From Bacteroidales bacterium (GTDB lineage Bacteria; Bacteroidota; Bacteroidia; Bacteroidales; UBA4417): a DNA stretch of 64,000 bases. The DNA lies in NCBI GenBank assembly GCA_030654075.1, contig JAURYB010000174.1, positions 1 to 64,000 of the forward strand. The letters run 5' to 3'. The position numbers and the translations under genes were made by a program. The notes beneath the pieces were generated by a model, which ran no database searches, had not been told where the DNA came from, and worked only from the letters and a program-made list of their open reading frames with translations. Below are positions 16,863 to 26,613 of the stretch, piece after piece (the stretch's first letter is position 1; each line of letters opens with the position of its first letter).

Positions 16863-17654
16863 ATGCAGGTAGAAGCAACGTCAATCGAAAACAAAGATCA
16901 AGTTAAAAATAGCGCATGTGGTTGTGGGTCAGGAGGATGCGGTAGCCATTCGAACAGCCCGGAAAGTTCAGAAGTGAATACAGATCTCCCATCACGTTTC
17001 CAGCTTTTGCAGGCCGGTGACCGGGTGGTTGAATTCGGCTCAGGATTAGGTAACGACTGTATTTCGGCAGCAAGTATTGTTGGGCCGACAGGTAAAGTTA
17101 TTGGCATCGACATTTCGGAGCAAAACATCAATACTGCCCGCGGAATTATAGATTCAATGAAAGTCAGCAATGTTGAATTCAGGCAGGGCAATGTTGAAGC
17201 AGTTCCTTTACCATCCGAATTTGCTAATGTGATTTATTCGAATTGCGTATTCAATCTTCAATCCGATAAACAAAAGGTTGCGGATGAAATGTACAGGGTT
17301 TGTGATCATAACGGCTATGTATGCGTTTCGGATTTTGTCATTATTAATGATATTCCCGACGATTTGCGTCAAGAAGCTTCATCCTTTGCTGGCTGTATAG
17401 CCGGAGCCGAAAAAGCGGATGTATTTATGAGCTATTTTCAAAAAACCGGGTTCACCCAGGGCGGCATTGTGGAAGTGAATAAAGTGGAACTTCCAATGGA
17501 GATACTGGAGAAATACCTGGATGCTGATATGATTAAGAAATACAATGATATTAATTCCGACGAAGGTATTTTCAGTGTAGTGCTGGTTGTTGAAAAGCCC
17601 GAAACCTGCCAGGCTGAAACCTGCTGCCACAATGCTGATAAGCATAAAAATTAG
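16863..17654 (+). CDS. ArsM-like arsenite methyltransferase
   Basis: A 263-residue SAM-dependent methyltransferase most like bacterial ArsM, which methylates As(III). The SAM site is VVEFGSGLGNDCISAA with acidic IGIDISEQ. Two motifs that carry arsenic-binding Cys in ArsM are present: SNCVFNLQSDKQKV and SSFAGCIAGA. A Cys-rich N-terminus (ACGCGSGGCGSH) and a C-terminal CQAETCCHN add further thiols. The N-terminal block before the SAM domain is short, and the usual GLGCGxPT element, which carries another conserved Cys, appears to be replaced by VNTDLPSRFQLL. The real substrate could therefore differ. No ars operon is adjacent. Confidence 0.75.
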   Translation: MQVEATSIENKDQVKNSACGCGSGGCGSHSNSPESSEVNTDLPSRFQLLQAGDRVVEFGSGLGNDCISAASIVGPTGKVIGIDISEQNINTARGIIDSMKVSNVEFRQGNVEAVPLPSEFANVIYSNCVFNLQSDKQKVADEMYRVCDHNGYVCVSDFVIINDIPDDLRQEASSFAGCIAGAEKADVFMSYFQKTGFTQGGIVEVNKVELPMEILEKYLDADMIKKYNDINSDEGIFSVVLVVEKPETCQAETCCHNADKHKN

Positions 17655-17700
17655 GTAACAGGCGACGAGGAATCGTCATTTAGTAAATTAAAAGGTACGG

Positions 17701-17754
17701 AAGCGCAAAAGAAGAGATGTGAATAAAAATCACTTTTTCTTTTGCGCTTTTTAA
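17701..17754 (+). terminator. Terminator after the ArsM-like gene
   Basis: AAGCGCAAAAGAA (17701-17713) and TTCTTTTGCGCTT (17737-17749) form a perfect 13-bp stem followed by a T run, 46 bases after the stop codon. Confidence 0.85.
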
Positions 17755-17839
17755 ATAGATTCGGATAGACTAAGAATTCCGGCAACGATATTGATTTATC
17801 AATAACTTTACAGCCCATATTCAGTCCGGCATTACTACA

Positions 17840-20800
17840 ATGAATATAATTCATTCTTCGGTTCAGAAACAGCTTTTAGGGTGGCTGATGATGCTCTTCC
17901 TTTTTTCTGGTTTTAAAGGGAATGCCGGCAAAGAAATAATACTGAATACCTCTGGCCGCAACAGCACTACTGTACTCGAAAACACATCATCCCGCTTAAG
18001 AATAAGCAACTCCATAAGCAATTTCAACACACTGTTTCTGAATACAGATAAAGGTGAATTTGCCGAATTGTTGGTTAATTCCTATTCGAAGTCAAACACA
18101 ATTGGTTCTCCCCAATTACCTGTACTGAGCAAACTGATTGAAATACCTGCTGGCTCAAGAGCCACAGTTAAAATTGTTAGTTTTGAGATTAATGAATATA
18201 AGCTTGCAGACCTGGGAATTACACAAAGACTGATCCCTGTTCAGGCTCCGCAACCAAAAAATAATGTTCAGAAAAAACCACTTGAGTTTAATGAGCAGGT
18301 TTATAAAACAAACAAGTTTTACGGTGAGGCGCTGGCAAGGGTTGAGGTTTCGGGCTTTTTGCGAAATGTACAGTTGGGGAACCTGGTTTTGTCGCCCATT
18401 GAATACAACCCGGTAACCAATACCATCAGGGTGTATGATAAACTTGTGGTTGATGTTGTTTATACCGCTGCCCAAAAAGCAAAAAGCGTTGAAAATAAGT
18501 CAAATACGCAGTCGGCTTATTTTGAAAATGTTTTCAGCAATGTCCTCAGCTATCAGCAGGCTGATGCAAAGTCAGAAGTGGTGAACTCTGTTCCTATAAA
18601 ATATGTCATCGTTTCCGACCCTTTGTTTCAGGATGCATTACAGCCTTTTGTGAATTGGAAAACCAGGCGCGGATTCAAGGTTATCGAAGCATACACGAAT
18701 AATCCGGCTGTCGGTGCATCTTTAATTTCGATTAAAGCGTATCTTCAGAATTTGTACACTTCCGCTACTTCAAATGATCCTGCTCCAACCTTTGTTTTGT
18801 TTGTAGGAGATGTAGCCCAGATTCCGTCTTTCAACTGCGGCGAATATGTGAGCGATTTGTATTATTGCGAATATACAGGCGATTACCTTCCCGAAGTATT
18901 TTATGGAAGGTTTTCGGCTAATACCGTCGGGGAATTACTTCCGCAGATCAATAAAACACTTCAATATGAGCAGTTTTTGATGCCTGATCCGTCCTATCTG
19001 AATGAGGTTCTACTGGTGGCAGGCGCTGATGAATCACACCAGTTGAAATGGGGAAACGGACAAGTAAATTATGGAACCAGATATTACTTCAATGAAGCCC
19101 ATAATCTTGTTCCTCACGTTTATTTACAACCAGAACCGGCAGGAAGCATTTACCCGAAAAGCATTCAGTCAAATATTAGCGAGGGAGTTTCATTTGCAAG
19201 TTATTCCGCTCATGCGAGTGTTGATGGATGGGCAGATCCGACTTTTACCAGTTCAGACGTTGCCATGCTTCAGAATGCTGGCAAATATGGTTTGATCGTT
19301 GGCAACGGTTGCCAGACAAACGCCTTTGATCAGAATTCATTTGGTGAAACACTTCTGAGGGCTGAAAATAAAGGTGCTCTTGGATATATCGCCGCTTCTG
19401 GTCTTACATACTGGGACGAAGATTATTGGTGGAGTGTCGGGAATGGATCCATCGTCTCTGATCCGACCTACGAAAATACCGGTCCAGGTGCATACGACCG
19501 GATTTTTCATGATCATGGCGAACCCCGGTCTGAATGGTACAGTACCATGGGCCAGATAGTTTTTGCAGGAAACCTTGCCGTACAGGAATCAAATTCAGAA
19601 ATGAAAAAACAGTATTGGGAATCGTATTGCCTCATGGGAGATCCTTCCACCATGATTTATTTCGGAGTTCCGTCTGCTTTGAGGGTTGAATACAATCCTT
19701 TACTTCCTCTGCAGGCATCGGCTTTTCAAGTCAGAACCGAAGCTTTTGCCTCAGTCGCAATAAGCAAAAAAGACCTTTTGCATGGCGTTGCCGAAGCGGA
19801 TGAAAACGGGCTGGCAGTTGTTGCTTTACAGCCGTTTACAGAGCCAGGTTATGCCGATATTGTCGTTACCATGCAAAACCGTAAACCCTATATCGACAGT
19901 GTTAAAGTTGAAACCCCAGAAGGACCTTACCTGGTGATTCAGAATGTTGTGATAAAAGATCAGGAAGGCAATAATAACAATCTGCCCGAAACCGGCGAAA
20001 CGCTAACCATTGATATCTCAATGGAAAATCTGGGTAATTCGGATGCATTAATTGCTAAATCAGTACTGAGTACTACCGACAACTATTTAACTATACCGGA
20101 AAATTCATATTCCTGGCCATCAATAGCCGGAAGCGGATCAGCTTCGGATGAAAATGCTTTTAAGTTGTTGCTTAGCGATGATATACCTGATATGCATATT
20201 GCAGCTTTTACTATTACCTCTCAAACCGGTTCAGGAATATTCAGATCAGATTTCAATTTCACGGTTTATTCTCCAAAGCTTACCAATGGCACAATTCATT
20301 TTGATGATACCCAAACAGGTAATGGGAACGGGCAGATTGATCCGGGTGAAACAATAGTGGTAACAGTACCAACCACAAATTCGGGTCATTCCGTTTCGGG
20401 GGAAGTTTCAACTCAGCTTTTTGTATTTGGCGAATATGCAACTACCAATTCACCGGCCCTTAATTTTGGAAAACTAGTTCCAGGCGAGGCATGCATTTCA
20501 ACTTTTACATTTATGGTAAGTCCGGATACCAATGTGGGAAGTCATTTCTCCCTATTCACAACTGCAACAGCTGGTTCATATAATTCAGTTACAGGTTTAA
20601 ATATAATCATTGGTTCGCAAGCAGAAGACTTTGAATCCGGCGATTTCCTGAAATACAACTGGAAGTTCAAAGGGGATAAACCCTGGGAAATCAGTTCCAC
20701 CGTAAAATCTGAAAGCTTATTCGGCGCAAAGTCGGGTTCAATCAATATTTTGGAACGAAGCGAAATGTACCTCGAAGGGCAGGTTCTCGTTGACGATACA

Positions 20801-21775
20801 ATTTCTTTCTATCGCAAAGTATCTTCTGAAAATGGGTATGATTTCCTGCGGTTTTATATTGATGGCAATGAAATAAATAGTTGGAGCGGCAACAAAGATT
20901 GGGCAAAAGTCAGTTATCCTGTTTCCGCCGGCAGCCATCGTTTGAGCTGGATTTATGAAAAAGATGAGGCAACCTCTGCCGGCCTTGATGCCGCATGGAT
21001 TGATTATATTCAATTACCTGCTTTCAGCCAGGTATCTGATGGTCCTTTAACCATTACTGCTTTGGCTGTGCCTGACACAATCTGTGCGGGAAGGCAATCG
21101 CAACTTTATGTTTTTGCAAAAGGCGGAACTAATGAATACAGTTATTCATGGACATCGGATTCTAAACTCGAAAATTCAGTAATCTTTGACCCTTTAGTTT
21201 CGCCTTTGGAAACTACGGAGTATGATGTTTCTGTTACTAGTGGTTTATTATCTGCTGCAGGAACTTTAACCGTTGCTGTTGAACCACTACCTGCCACACC
21301 TCTTGTTACTGTTTCGGATGAAAATCTTTTTTCATCAGCCTCGGACGGCAATCAATGGTACAACAGCCAGGGTTTAATACCCGGAGCTACCAATCAGGGA
21401 TTTCCCCCGGCTAAGACTGACACTTATTACGTCATAGTCAATACTACCCAAGGTTGCCAGTCAAAGGCTTCCAATAAAGTTGAATTTGAATTTACCGGCT
21501 TTAACACTTCAGTTGAAAATGGTTTATCGGTTTATCCGAATCCTTTTACCGACAAGCTTTATATCGAATACACTTTGAAATCGGCTGGCCAGGTTAAAAT
21601 AGTGATTTATAATTCATTGGGAAACGAAGTCAGCATCATAGAAAATAGTGAAAAAACAGCCGGAACCCATAAAGCCGTTACAGATGGATGTCATTGGGCA
21701 GCTGGCATATACACCTGCAAAATAATCAGCAATCAGGGAGTGCAATTGGTTAAAGTGATTAAAACCAACCCCTGA
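17840..21775 (+). CDS. Gingipain-like C25 cysteine protease with T9SS sorting domain
   Basis: A 1311-residue secreted protease of peptidase family C25. A signal peptide (about 1-28) precedes a propeptide-like region (to about 240). The caspase-like catalytic domain (about 250-610) contains VPIKYVIVSDPLF, FVLFVGDVAQIPSF, the catalytic His (about 458) in YSAHASVDGWADP and the catalytic Cys (about 491) in IVGNGCQTNAF. Next come beta-sandwich/CARDB-like segments (about 690-920), a jelly-roll-like segment with YEKDEATSAGLDAAWIDYIQLP, and Ig/PKD-like sequence. The C-terminus is a T9SS type A sorting domain (VYPNPFTDKLYIEY, ending GVQLVKVIKTNP). The protein is probably exported by PorU-type machinery to the surface or medium. 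Substrate specificity (Arg/Lys) cannot be read from the sequence. Confidence 0.92.
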   Translation: MNIIHSSVQKQLLGWLMMLFLFSGFKGNAGKEIILNTSGRNSTTVLENTSSRLRISNSISNFNTLFLNTDKGEFAELLVNSYSKSNTIGSPQLPVLSKLIEIPAGSRATVKIVSFEINEYKLADLGITQRLIPVQAPQPKNNVQKKPLEFNEQVYKTNKFYGEALARVEVSGFLRNVQLGNLVLSPIEYNPVTNTIRVYDKLVVDVVYTAAQKAKSVENKSNTQSAYFENVFSNVLSYQQADAKSEVVNSVPIKYVIVSDPLFQDALQPFVNWKTRRGFKVIEAYTNNPAVGASLISIKAYLQNLYTSATSNDPAPTFVLFVGDVAQIPSFNCGEYVSDLYYCEYTGDYLPEVFYGRFSANTVGELLPQINKTLQYEQFLMPDPSYLNEVLLVAGADESHQLKWGNGQVNYGTRYYFNEAHNLVPHVYLQPEPAGSIYPKSIQSNISEGVSFASYSAHASVDGWADPTFTSSDVAMLQNAGKYGLIVGNGCQTNAFDQNSFGETLLRAENKGALGYIAASGLTYWDEDYWWSVGNGSIVSDPTYENTGPGAYDRIFHDHGEPRSEWYSTMGQIVFAGNLAVQESNSEMKKQYWESYCLMGDPSTMIYFGVPSALRVEYNPLLPLQASAFQVRTEAFASVAISKKDLLHGVAEADENGLAVVALQPFTEPGYADIVVTMQNRKPYIDSVKVETPEGPYLVIQNVVIKDQEGNNNNLPETGETLTIDISMENLGNSDALIAKSVLSTTDNYLTIPENSYSWPSIAGSGSASDENAFKLLLSDDIPDMHIAAFTITSQTGSGIFRSDFNFTVYSPKLTNGTIHFDDTQTGNGNGQIDPGETIVVTVPTTNSGHSVSGEVSTQLFVFGEYATTNSPALNFGKLVPGEACISTFTFMVSPDTNVGSHFSLFTTATAGSYNSVTGLNIIIGSQAEDFESGDFLKYNWKFKGDKPWEISSTVKSESLFGAKSGSINILERSEMYLEGQVLVDDTISFYRKVSSENGYDFLRFYIDGNEINSWSGNKDWAKVSYPVSAGSHRLSWIYEKDEATSAGLDAAWIDYIQLPAFSQVSDGPLTITALAVPDTICAGRQSQLYVFAKGGTNEYSYSWTSDSKLENSVIFDPLVSPLETTEYDVSVTSGLLSAAGTLTVAVEPLPATPLVTVSDENLFSSASDGNQWYNSQGLIPGATNQGFPPAKTDTYYVIVNTTQGCQSKASNKVEFEFTGFNTSVENGLSVYPNPFTDKLYIEYTLKSAGQVKIVIYNSLGNEVSIIENSEKTAGTHKAVTDGCHWAAGIYTCKIISNQGVQLVKVIKTNP

Positions 21776-21926
21776 CAGTATTTAAACCAATCCGTTTTTG
21801 TCAGATACCAAACTTAATTGTTGAATTATAGCCAGGTATTCATTAATTGTTCATGAATTAGGATTTACTTTTGTGAATACTCATTTAATACAGCTAAAAC
21901 CATTCTTTTTGCAATCGAATTGACTT

Positions 21927-23564
21927 ATGAAAAAAACACTTTCTCTTCTCTTTCTCTTAATTTTTGGAATAAACTGCCTGCCAGCGCAAAACAGCCTGTT
22001 AACCACGGCCGAAAAATCAGGATTCGAATCAACTGCCAACTATGTTGATGTACAAACTTTTATAATTGAATTAACTAAAATTTCAAAAAATATAAAGGTT
22101 GAATCAATCGCGAAAACCATAGAAGGCCGTGATGTTCCTTTGTTGATCATCGCTGATCCTATGCCTCAATCCCCGGCTGATCTGATCAATGATAAACGTA
22201 TAGTGGTTTATATCCAGGCTAATATTCATGCCGGTGAAGTGGAAGGAAAAGAAGCAAGCCTGATGCTCGCCCGGGACCTTGTTAATGGCTTGAACAACGA
22301 AATTCTGAAAAATGTTGTTGTTCTGATCTGTCCTAATTTTAATCCGGATGGTAACGAAGCTATAAGTACTAAAAACCGCACGCATCAAAACGGCCCGAAG
22401 AACGGCGTTGGCTTACGTTATAACGGGCAGATGCTTGACTTGAATCGTGATGCGATAAAGCTCGAAAGCCCGGAAATGACAGGGCTGATCCACAATGTGT
22501 TATTAAAATGGGATCCTTCGGTATTGGTAGATTGCCACACAACTAATGGCTCCTACCACGAAGAACCTGTTACTTTTACCTGGATGATGAATCCAGCCGG
22601 AAACCGTGCACTGATAAACTATATGCGTGATAAAATGATGCCTGATGTATCATTAGCATTAACCGAAAAATATAATGTGTTAAACTGTTTCTATGGTGAA
22701 TTTACCGATCTGAAAAATCCTGAAAACGGCTGGATTTCTTATGCCGCAGAACCCCGCTACCTGACAAATTACATAGGTGTTCGCAATCGACTGGCTATCC
22801 TGAACGAAAATTACGTTTATGCCGATTACAAAACCAGAGTATTAGGCAGTTATAGCTTGTTGCATTCAATACTCGACTATTCAGCTTCTCATTCTGTTGA
22901 ACTGAAAACGATGCTGAAAAAGGTTGATTTGCAAACCATTGCCAGGGGAACTAATCCGGCAGTTGCTGACTCATTTCCAATTGTATATGAAGTTAAACCT
23001 ACACCGGAGAAAATAAAAATAAGAGCTTATGAAGTTGATGTAGTTGTAGATACAGATGGAAGGGAACAACTTCATAAGAGTGATCGGAAGAAGCTGGTTA
23101 ATGCTCCTTATCTGGCTGATTACTTTGCATCAAAAAGCGTTTCCCTTCCTTACGCTTACCTGATTAAACTAAGTGATCCTGCCATTGCCAACCTTTTGGC
23201 AAAACATGGAATTAAAGTTGAGAAACTTATTCATCATACCACTCTTGAGGTCGAAACCTTTAAAATTACTGACCTCAAACCTGAAGGTCGTTTAAACCAG
23301 GGACATTATACCAATTCAGTGAAAGGGATATTGAAAAAGGATACCATAGAATTCCTTCCTGGAAACTATGTGGTGCGTATGGCCCAGCCTTTGGCTAATT
23401 TAGCCGCATATATGCTTGAACCGGAAACCGACGATGCATTGCTTCTTTGGAATTTTTTCGACCGCTACCTGGTTCCTCAATGGGGAAAAGGATTTTATGA
23501 TTATCCTGTGTATCGACTCATGAAAAAGACTGAACTCCAGACACAACTTTATTTGGAAGAGTAG
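21927..23564 (+). CDS. M14-family zinc carboxypeptidase
   Basis: A 545-residue exported metallocarboxypeptidase. The signal peptide (MKKTLSLLFLLIFGINCLPAQ) is followed by the M14 domain. The HxxE zinc motif is HAGEVEGKEAS (His101, Glu104), with the third ligand probably in VLVDCHTTNGS. The substrate-binding region reads NFNPDGNEA and LDLNRDAIKLESPEM. The C-terminal 200 residues (after about 340) form an extra domain of unknown role. Family members trim C-terminal residues from peptides, or in some subgroups cleave peptidoglycan peptides or deglutamylate proteins. It follows the C25 protease by 150 bp on the same strand, so the two may act together on extracellular protein. Confidence 0.9.
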   Translation: MKKTLSLLFLLIFGINCLPAQNSLLTTAEKSGFESTANYVDVQTFIIELTKISKNIKVESIAKTIEGRDVPLLIIADPMPQSPADLINDKRIVVYIQANIHAGEVEGKEASLMLARDLVNGLNNEILKNVVVLICPNFNPDGNEAISTKNRTHQNGPKNGVGLRYNGQMLDLNRDAIKLESPEMTGLIHNVLLKWDPSVLVDCHTTNGSYHEEPVTFTWMMNPAGNRALINYMRDKMMPDVSLALTEKYNVLNCFYGEFTDLKNPENGWISYAAEPRYLTNYIGVRNRLAILNENYVYADYKTRVLGSYSLLHSILDYSASHSVELKTMLKKVDLQTIARGTNPAVADSFPIVYEVKPTPEKIKIRAYEVDVVVDTDGREQLHKSDRKKLVNAPYLADYFASKSVSLPYAYLIKLSDPAIANLLAKHGIKVEKLIHHTTLEVETFKITDLKPEGRLNQGHYTNSVKGILKKDTIEFLPGNYVVRMAQPLANLAAYMLEPETDDALLLWNFFDRYLVPQWGKGFYDYPVYRLMKKTELQTQLYLEE

Positions 23565-23981
23565 TGCACTGAATTTTTCATTTTCCTGCTATTTTATTTT
23601 TCTGGTTGCTATTCTGCCAGCAACAACTACATTGTACGTATGTTAGTATATGAAGGTGGTGTTTGAAACCAAAACACAACCATTTTTCTGACTTTGTTAC
23701 GTTTTCGTATCAGATAAGTTACCTGGTATTATTGAAACTTTTGTTTGACTCGAAGCGTACTTTTGAATTTTAAAGGGAAACCATATACTCAACAATCCAA
23801 CTATCATTCACTGTATTATAATTCGTTAAATAAATTGAACTTCTGATAAATACATTTGTTATATACAGAAACCAGCATATGTATTTTGTTGAATTATCAA
23901 TATTGAGTAGCAACCCTTTCTGATTAGAGGGTCTGTAAAGCAATTATAGTGGTTACAGTTTACCTAAAACCAATTCATACT
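23565..23981. other. Intergenic region upstream of the ELWxxDGT gene
   Basis: About 415 bases without a gene. The sequence is AT-rich. I see no clear hairpin, repeat or promoter of the TAnnTTTG type. Confidence 0.5.
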
Positions 23982-25580
23982 ATGAGAAAAGCGGCACAAT
24001 TCATAGGAATAGTTTCACTGATATTATCCTCTACGATTTCGTATTCACAGAACTTATCCTTGGTTAAGGATATTAATACAGGGGTTATAAATAATTCATT
24101 CCCGCATTATTTAACTGTTTTCAACAGCAAAGTCTATTTTGTAGCCTCTGATGGAGTAGCCCATAAATTGTATGCTTCGGATGGCACAGCAGCAGGTACA
24201 GAGTTAATTGGGCCAACAACTGGCAATGGTATTGTTTATTATCTGACTTCCTACAACAGCAAATTGTATTTTACTTACGATAATGGTGTAAACGGGTTGG
24301 AACTTTGGGCCAGTGACGGAACAACTGCAGGAACAACCATGCTTAAGGATATATGGACCGGTGCTTTAAGTGCCTTACCCCGCCATTTTACACTATGCAA
24401 TGGTAAGTTGTTTTTCCAGGCTTCAACAGCTACTCGCAGCGAAGGACTTTGGGTGACGGATGGCACAGTAGGTGGAACCCAAATGTTATCGAGTGTTTAT
24501 GCGGCCCCTTTTAACTCCACCGATCAGTTTTTGGTATTTAACAATAAAATATATTTCCAGGGAAATGCTGGTTCCGGATATGGAATGTGGGAAAGTGATG
24601 GAACCACCGCAGGCACACAACTTGTGAAAAGTGGCTATTTCGGTTCAAGTTCGGGGAATTACGCGGTATGTAACGGGAAGTTTTATTTTACTAATGGCGA
24701 TGCCGTAAATGGGAATGAGCTATGGGTAAGTGATGGTACCGCATCGGGAACTGCTGTGTTGAAAGATATTTATCCGGGATTCCAGGGATCAGAGCCATCC
24801 AATTTTTTATGCAGCAACAGTAAAATCTATTTCACAGCTAACGATGGCAATAATGGTAATGAATTATGGATCTCGGACGGAACTGCTGCGGGAACACAAT
24901 TAGTGAAAGATATAATAGCAGGCAGCAATGGCTCTTCACCTCTAAATGTTATTGAATATAACTCTCAGGTATTTTTTATGGCTTCAGATGGCTCATCCCG
25001 GCAACTGTATAAAACAGATGGCACAGGCTCAGGTACACAACTTGTAAAAGCTTTAACAGGAGTAACTACAGTACCTTATATTTATGAGTTCAAAGATAAA
25101 TTATACCTGTTAGCCAGCACTGGCGTTTCAGAATCTGTTTATGAAAGCGATGGTACTGTTGCCGGTACCAGGCAAATAATACCAGCAGTACAATCGTTTA
25201 ATTTTGCTGATGTGAATTTCACAGGTTTCAATGACGAATTATACCTGCCGGCTTTTTTTGAAGCCAAGGGCCTTGAGTTCTGTAAACTATCCTTCACATT
25301 AACAGGCATTTCAGAAGCTTCCTTACTGAATGATAAGGTTCGCATTTATCCAAATCCCTCATCCGGTTTGTTAACTCTGGAATTTTCCGACAAGATTTCT
25401 CTTCAAAAGTCCGATTACTATATTTATACCTCTGATGGGCAAAGGGTACAAAGCGGTTCTATGAATAATAACGAAAATAAGAAATGGATTAATGTTTCCG
25501 GATTAAAGGCCGGAAACTATTTATTAAAAGTCACTAACTCGACATATACGCAAATATTGAAATTTATAATTATACAATAG
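23982..25580 (+). CDS. ELWxxDGT-repeat surface protein with T9SS sorting domain
   Basis: A 532-residue secreted protein made of repeated ELWxxDGTxxGT units that probably form a beta-propeller-like fold: ELWASDGTTAGT, GLWVTDGTVGGT, GMWESDGTTAGT, ELWVSDGTASGT, ELWISDGTAAGT, QLYKTDGTGSGT and more, at intervals of about 45-50 residues. The start is the ATG at 23982 (MRKAAQFIGIVSLILSS), which begins a proper signal peptide; an upstream GTG at 23949 adds 11 residues and spoils it. The C-terminus is a type A T9SS sorting domain (IYPNPSSGLLTLEF ... FIIIQ). Role unknown; such proteins are thought to be adhesins or extracellular scaffolds. Confidence 0.88.
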   Translation: MRKAAQFIGIVSLILSSTISYSQNLSLVKDINTGVINNSFPHYLTVFNSKVYFVASDGVAHKLYASDGTAAGTELIGPTTGNGIVYYLTSYNSKLYFTYDNGVNGLELWASDGTTAGTTMLKDIWTGALSALPRHFTLCNGKLFFQASTATRSEGLWVTDGTVGGTQMLSSVYAAPFNSTDQFLVFNNKIYFQGNAGSGYGMWESDGTTAGTQLVKSGYFGSSSGNYAVCNGKFYFTNGDAVNGNELWVSDGTASGTAVLKDIYPGFQGSEPSNFLCSNSKIYFTANDGNNGNELWISDGTAAGTQLVKDIIAGSNGSSPLNVIEYNSQVFFMASDGSSRQLYKTDGTGSGTQLVKALTGVTTVPYIYEFKDKLYLLASTGVSESVYESDGTVAGTRQIIPAVQSFNFADVNFTGFNDELYLPAFFEAKGLEFCKLSFTLTGISEASLLNDKVRIYPNPSSGLLTLEFSDKISLQKSDYYIYTSDGQRVQSGSMNNNENKKWINVSGLKAGNYLLKVTNSTYTQILKFIIIQ

Positions 25581-25700
25581 CCTCATAAGGCTATGATGTG
25601 CGTTCAAAAGATAAATACCAGTATTCCCGTTTTCCTGCTTTCTCTTTTCATTCAAGTGCTGATAGTTCAACTGAATTTGCAACTTCTAAAATCAAAATAC

Positions 25701-26315
25701 ATGGAACGCCGTAATTTTTTAATGACAACAGGCCTTTTTGCAGCATTTAGTGCCTTATCGCCAATAACAATGGCCACAATTCCAAGTACACCAACTGTTG
25801 ATCCCTTAAAACCGGTTCTTCTGCCAGGCATGGCTCCATTGGATCACAAAGGGGGAATGGATATACGCGTCTGGATGCGTACTTCCATGACAAATGGCTT
25901 GTTTTCGAGTGTTGAAACTGCCGTTGCACCAAAAACCATGGGGCCGCCGCCACATCATCACCTGGAACTGGACGAAATAATGTACGTTGTTGAAGGAACC
26001 GCAAGTGTGCTTGTTGGCAATGATGTTGTTGAAGTTCAGGCTGGTGGCTGGCATTTACGCCCAAGGATGATAACGCATACTTTCTGGAACGCCTCCGATA
26101 AGCCACTGCATTTTATTGACATGTATTTCAACCAGTCTTTTGAGGAATACCTGGAGCGTATTTTTCATCAGCTCACTCCAGAAAACGGGTATGTTGACGG
26201 GTCGGAGAAAAAGAATAAAGAGTTAGCCAGCCTTAATGAGAAGTACGGTCTTGTTTTTTCACCAACTTCGTGGGATGAGCGGATGGCCATTGCTGATAAA
26301 TATGGGTTGAAGTAG
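25701..26315 (+). CDS. Exported cupin-domain protein
   Basis: A 204-residue cupin. The ATG at 25701 gives MERRNFLMTTGLFAAFSAL, a Tat-like signal (RRNFL) or a Sec signal; an upstream ATG at 25593 would put a second hydrophobic segment in front and is less likely. Cupin motif 1 is PPPHHHLELDEIMYVVEGTASV, with metal-binding His and Glu, and motif 2 is near HLRPRMITHTFWNASDKPLHFI. The ligand is unknown: the fold covers dioxygenases, isomerases and sugar-binding proteins. The ORF follows the ELWxxDGT gene on the same strand. Confidence 0.8.
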   Translation: MERRNFLMTTGLFAAFSALSPITMATIPSTPTVDPLKPVLLPGMAPLDHKGGMDIRVWMRTSMTNGLFSSVETAVAPKTMGPPPHHHLELDEIMYVVEGTASVLVGNDVVEVQAGGWHLRPRMITHTFWNASDKPLHFIDMYFNQSFEEYLERIFHQLTPENGYVDGSEKKNKELASLNEKYGLVFSPTSWDERMAIADKYGLK

Positions 26316-26468
26316 GTATATTTCACCTTCAGGGTTTTAAGGATGATTTTCGGCGCAATTCTGAAATACCGATTTGCTTATTTGGTTTATGGCGGAATTT
26401 GAAAAACATCAACATTGGAATAATTATTTGTAACTAATCAGGTAAACTAAAGCATTGACAAACAAATA

Positions 26469-26577
26469 TTTGCCACAGATTTCACAGATTTCGCAGATTG
26501 TTTTCAACTCACATGTTTAAATTTTATTTAATAAACTGCTAAAAGCAGTTTAAAATCTGTGTAATCTGTGGCTAAAA
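26469..26577. repeat. CACAGATT-type inverted-repeat element (copy 1)
   Basis: Outer arms GCCACAGATTTCACAG (from 26470) and CTGTGTAATCTGTGGC (to 26572) are near-perfect inverted repeats. The interior has the palindrome AAACTGCTAAAAGCAGTTT (26532-26550). It lies between two convergent genes and could act as a bidirectional terminator. A second copy with the same architecture is at 32962-33080. Confidence 0.8.
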
Positions 26578-26613
26578 CACCTTTTATCTGCTGATTAGTT
26601 AAAATTATTCTTG

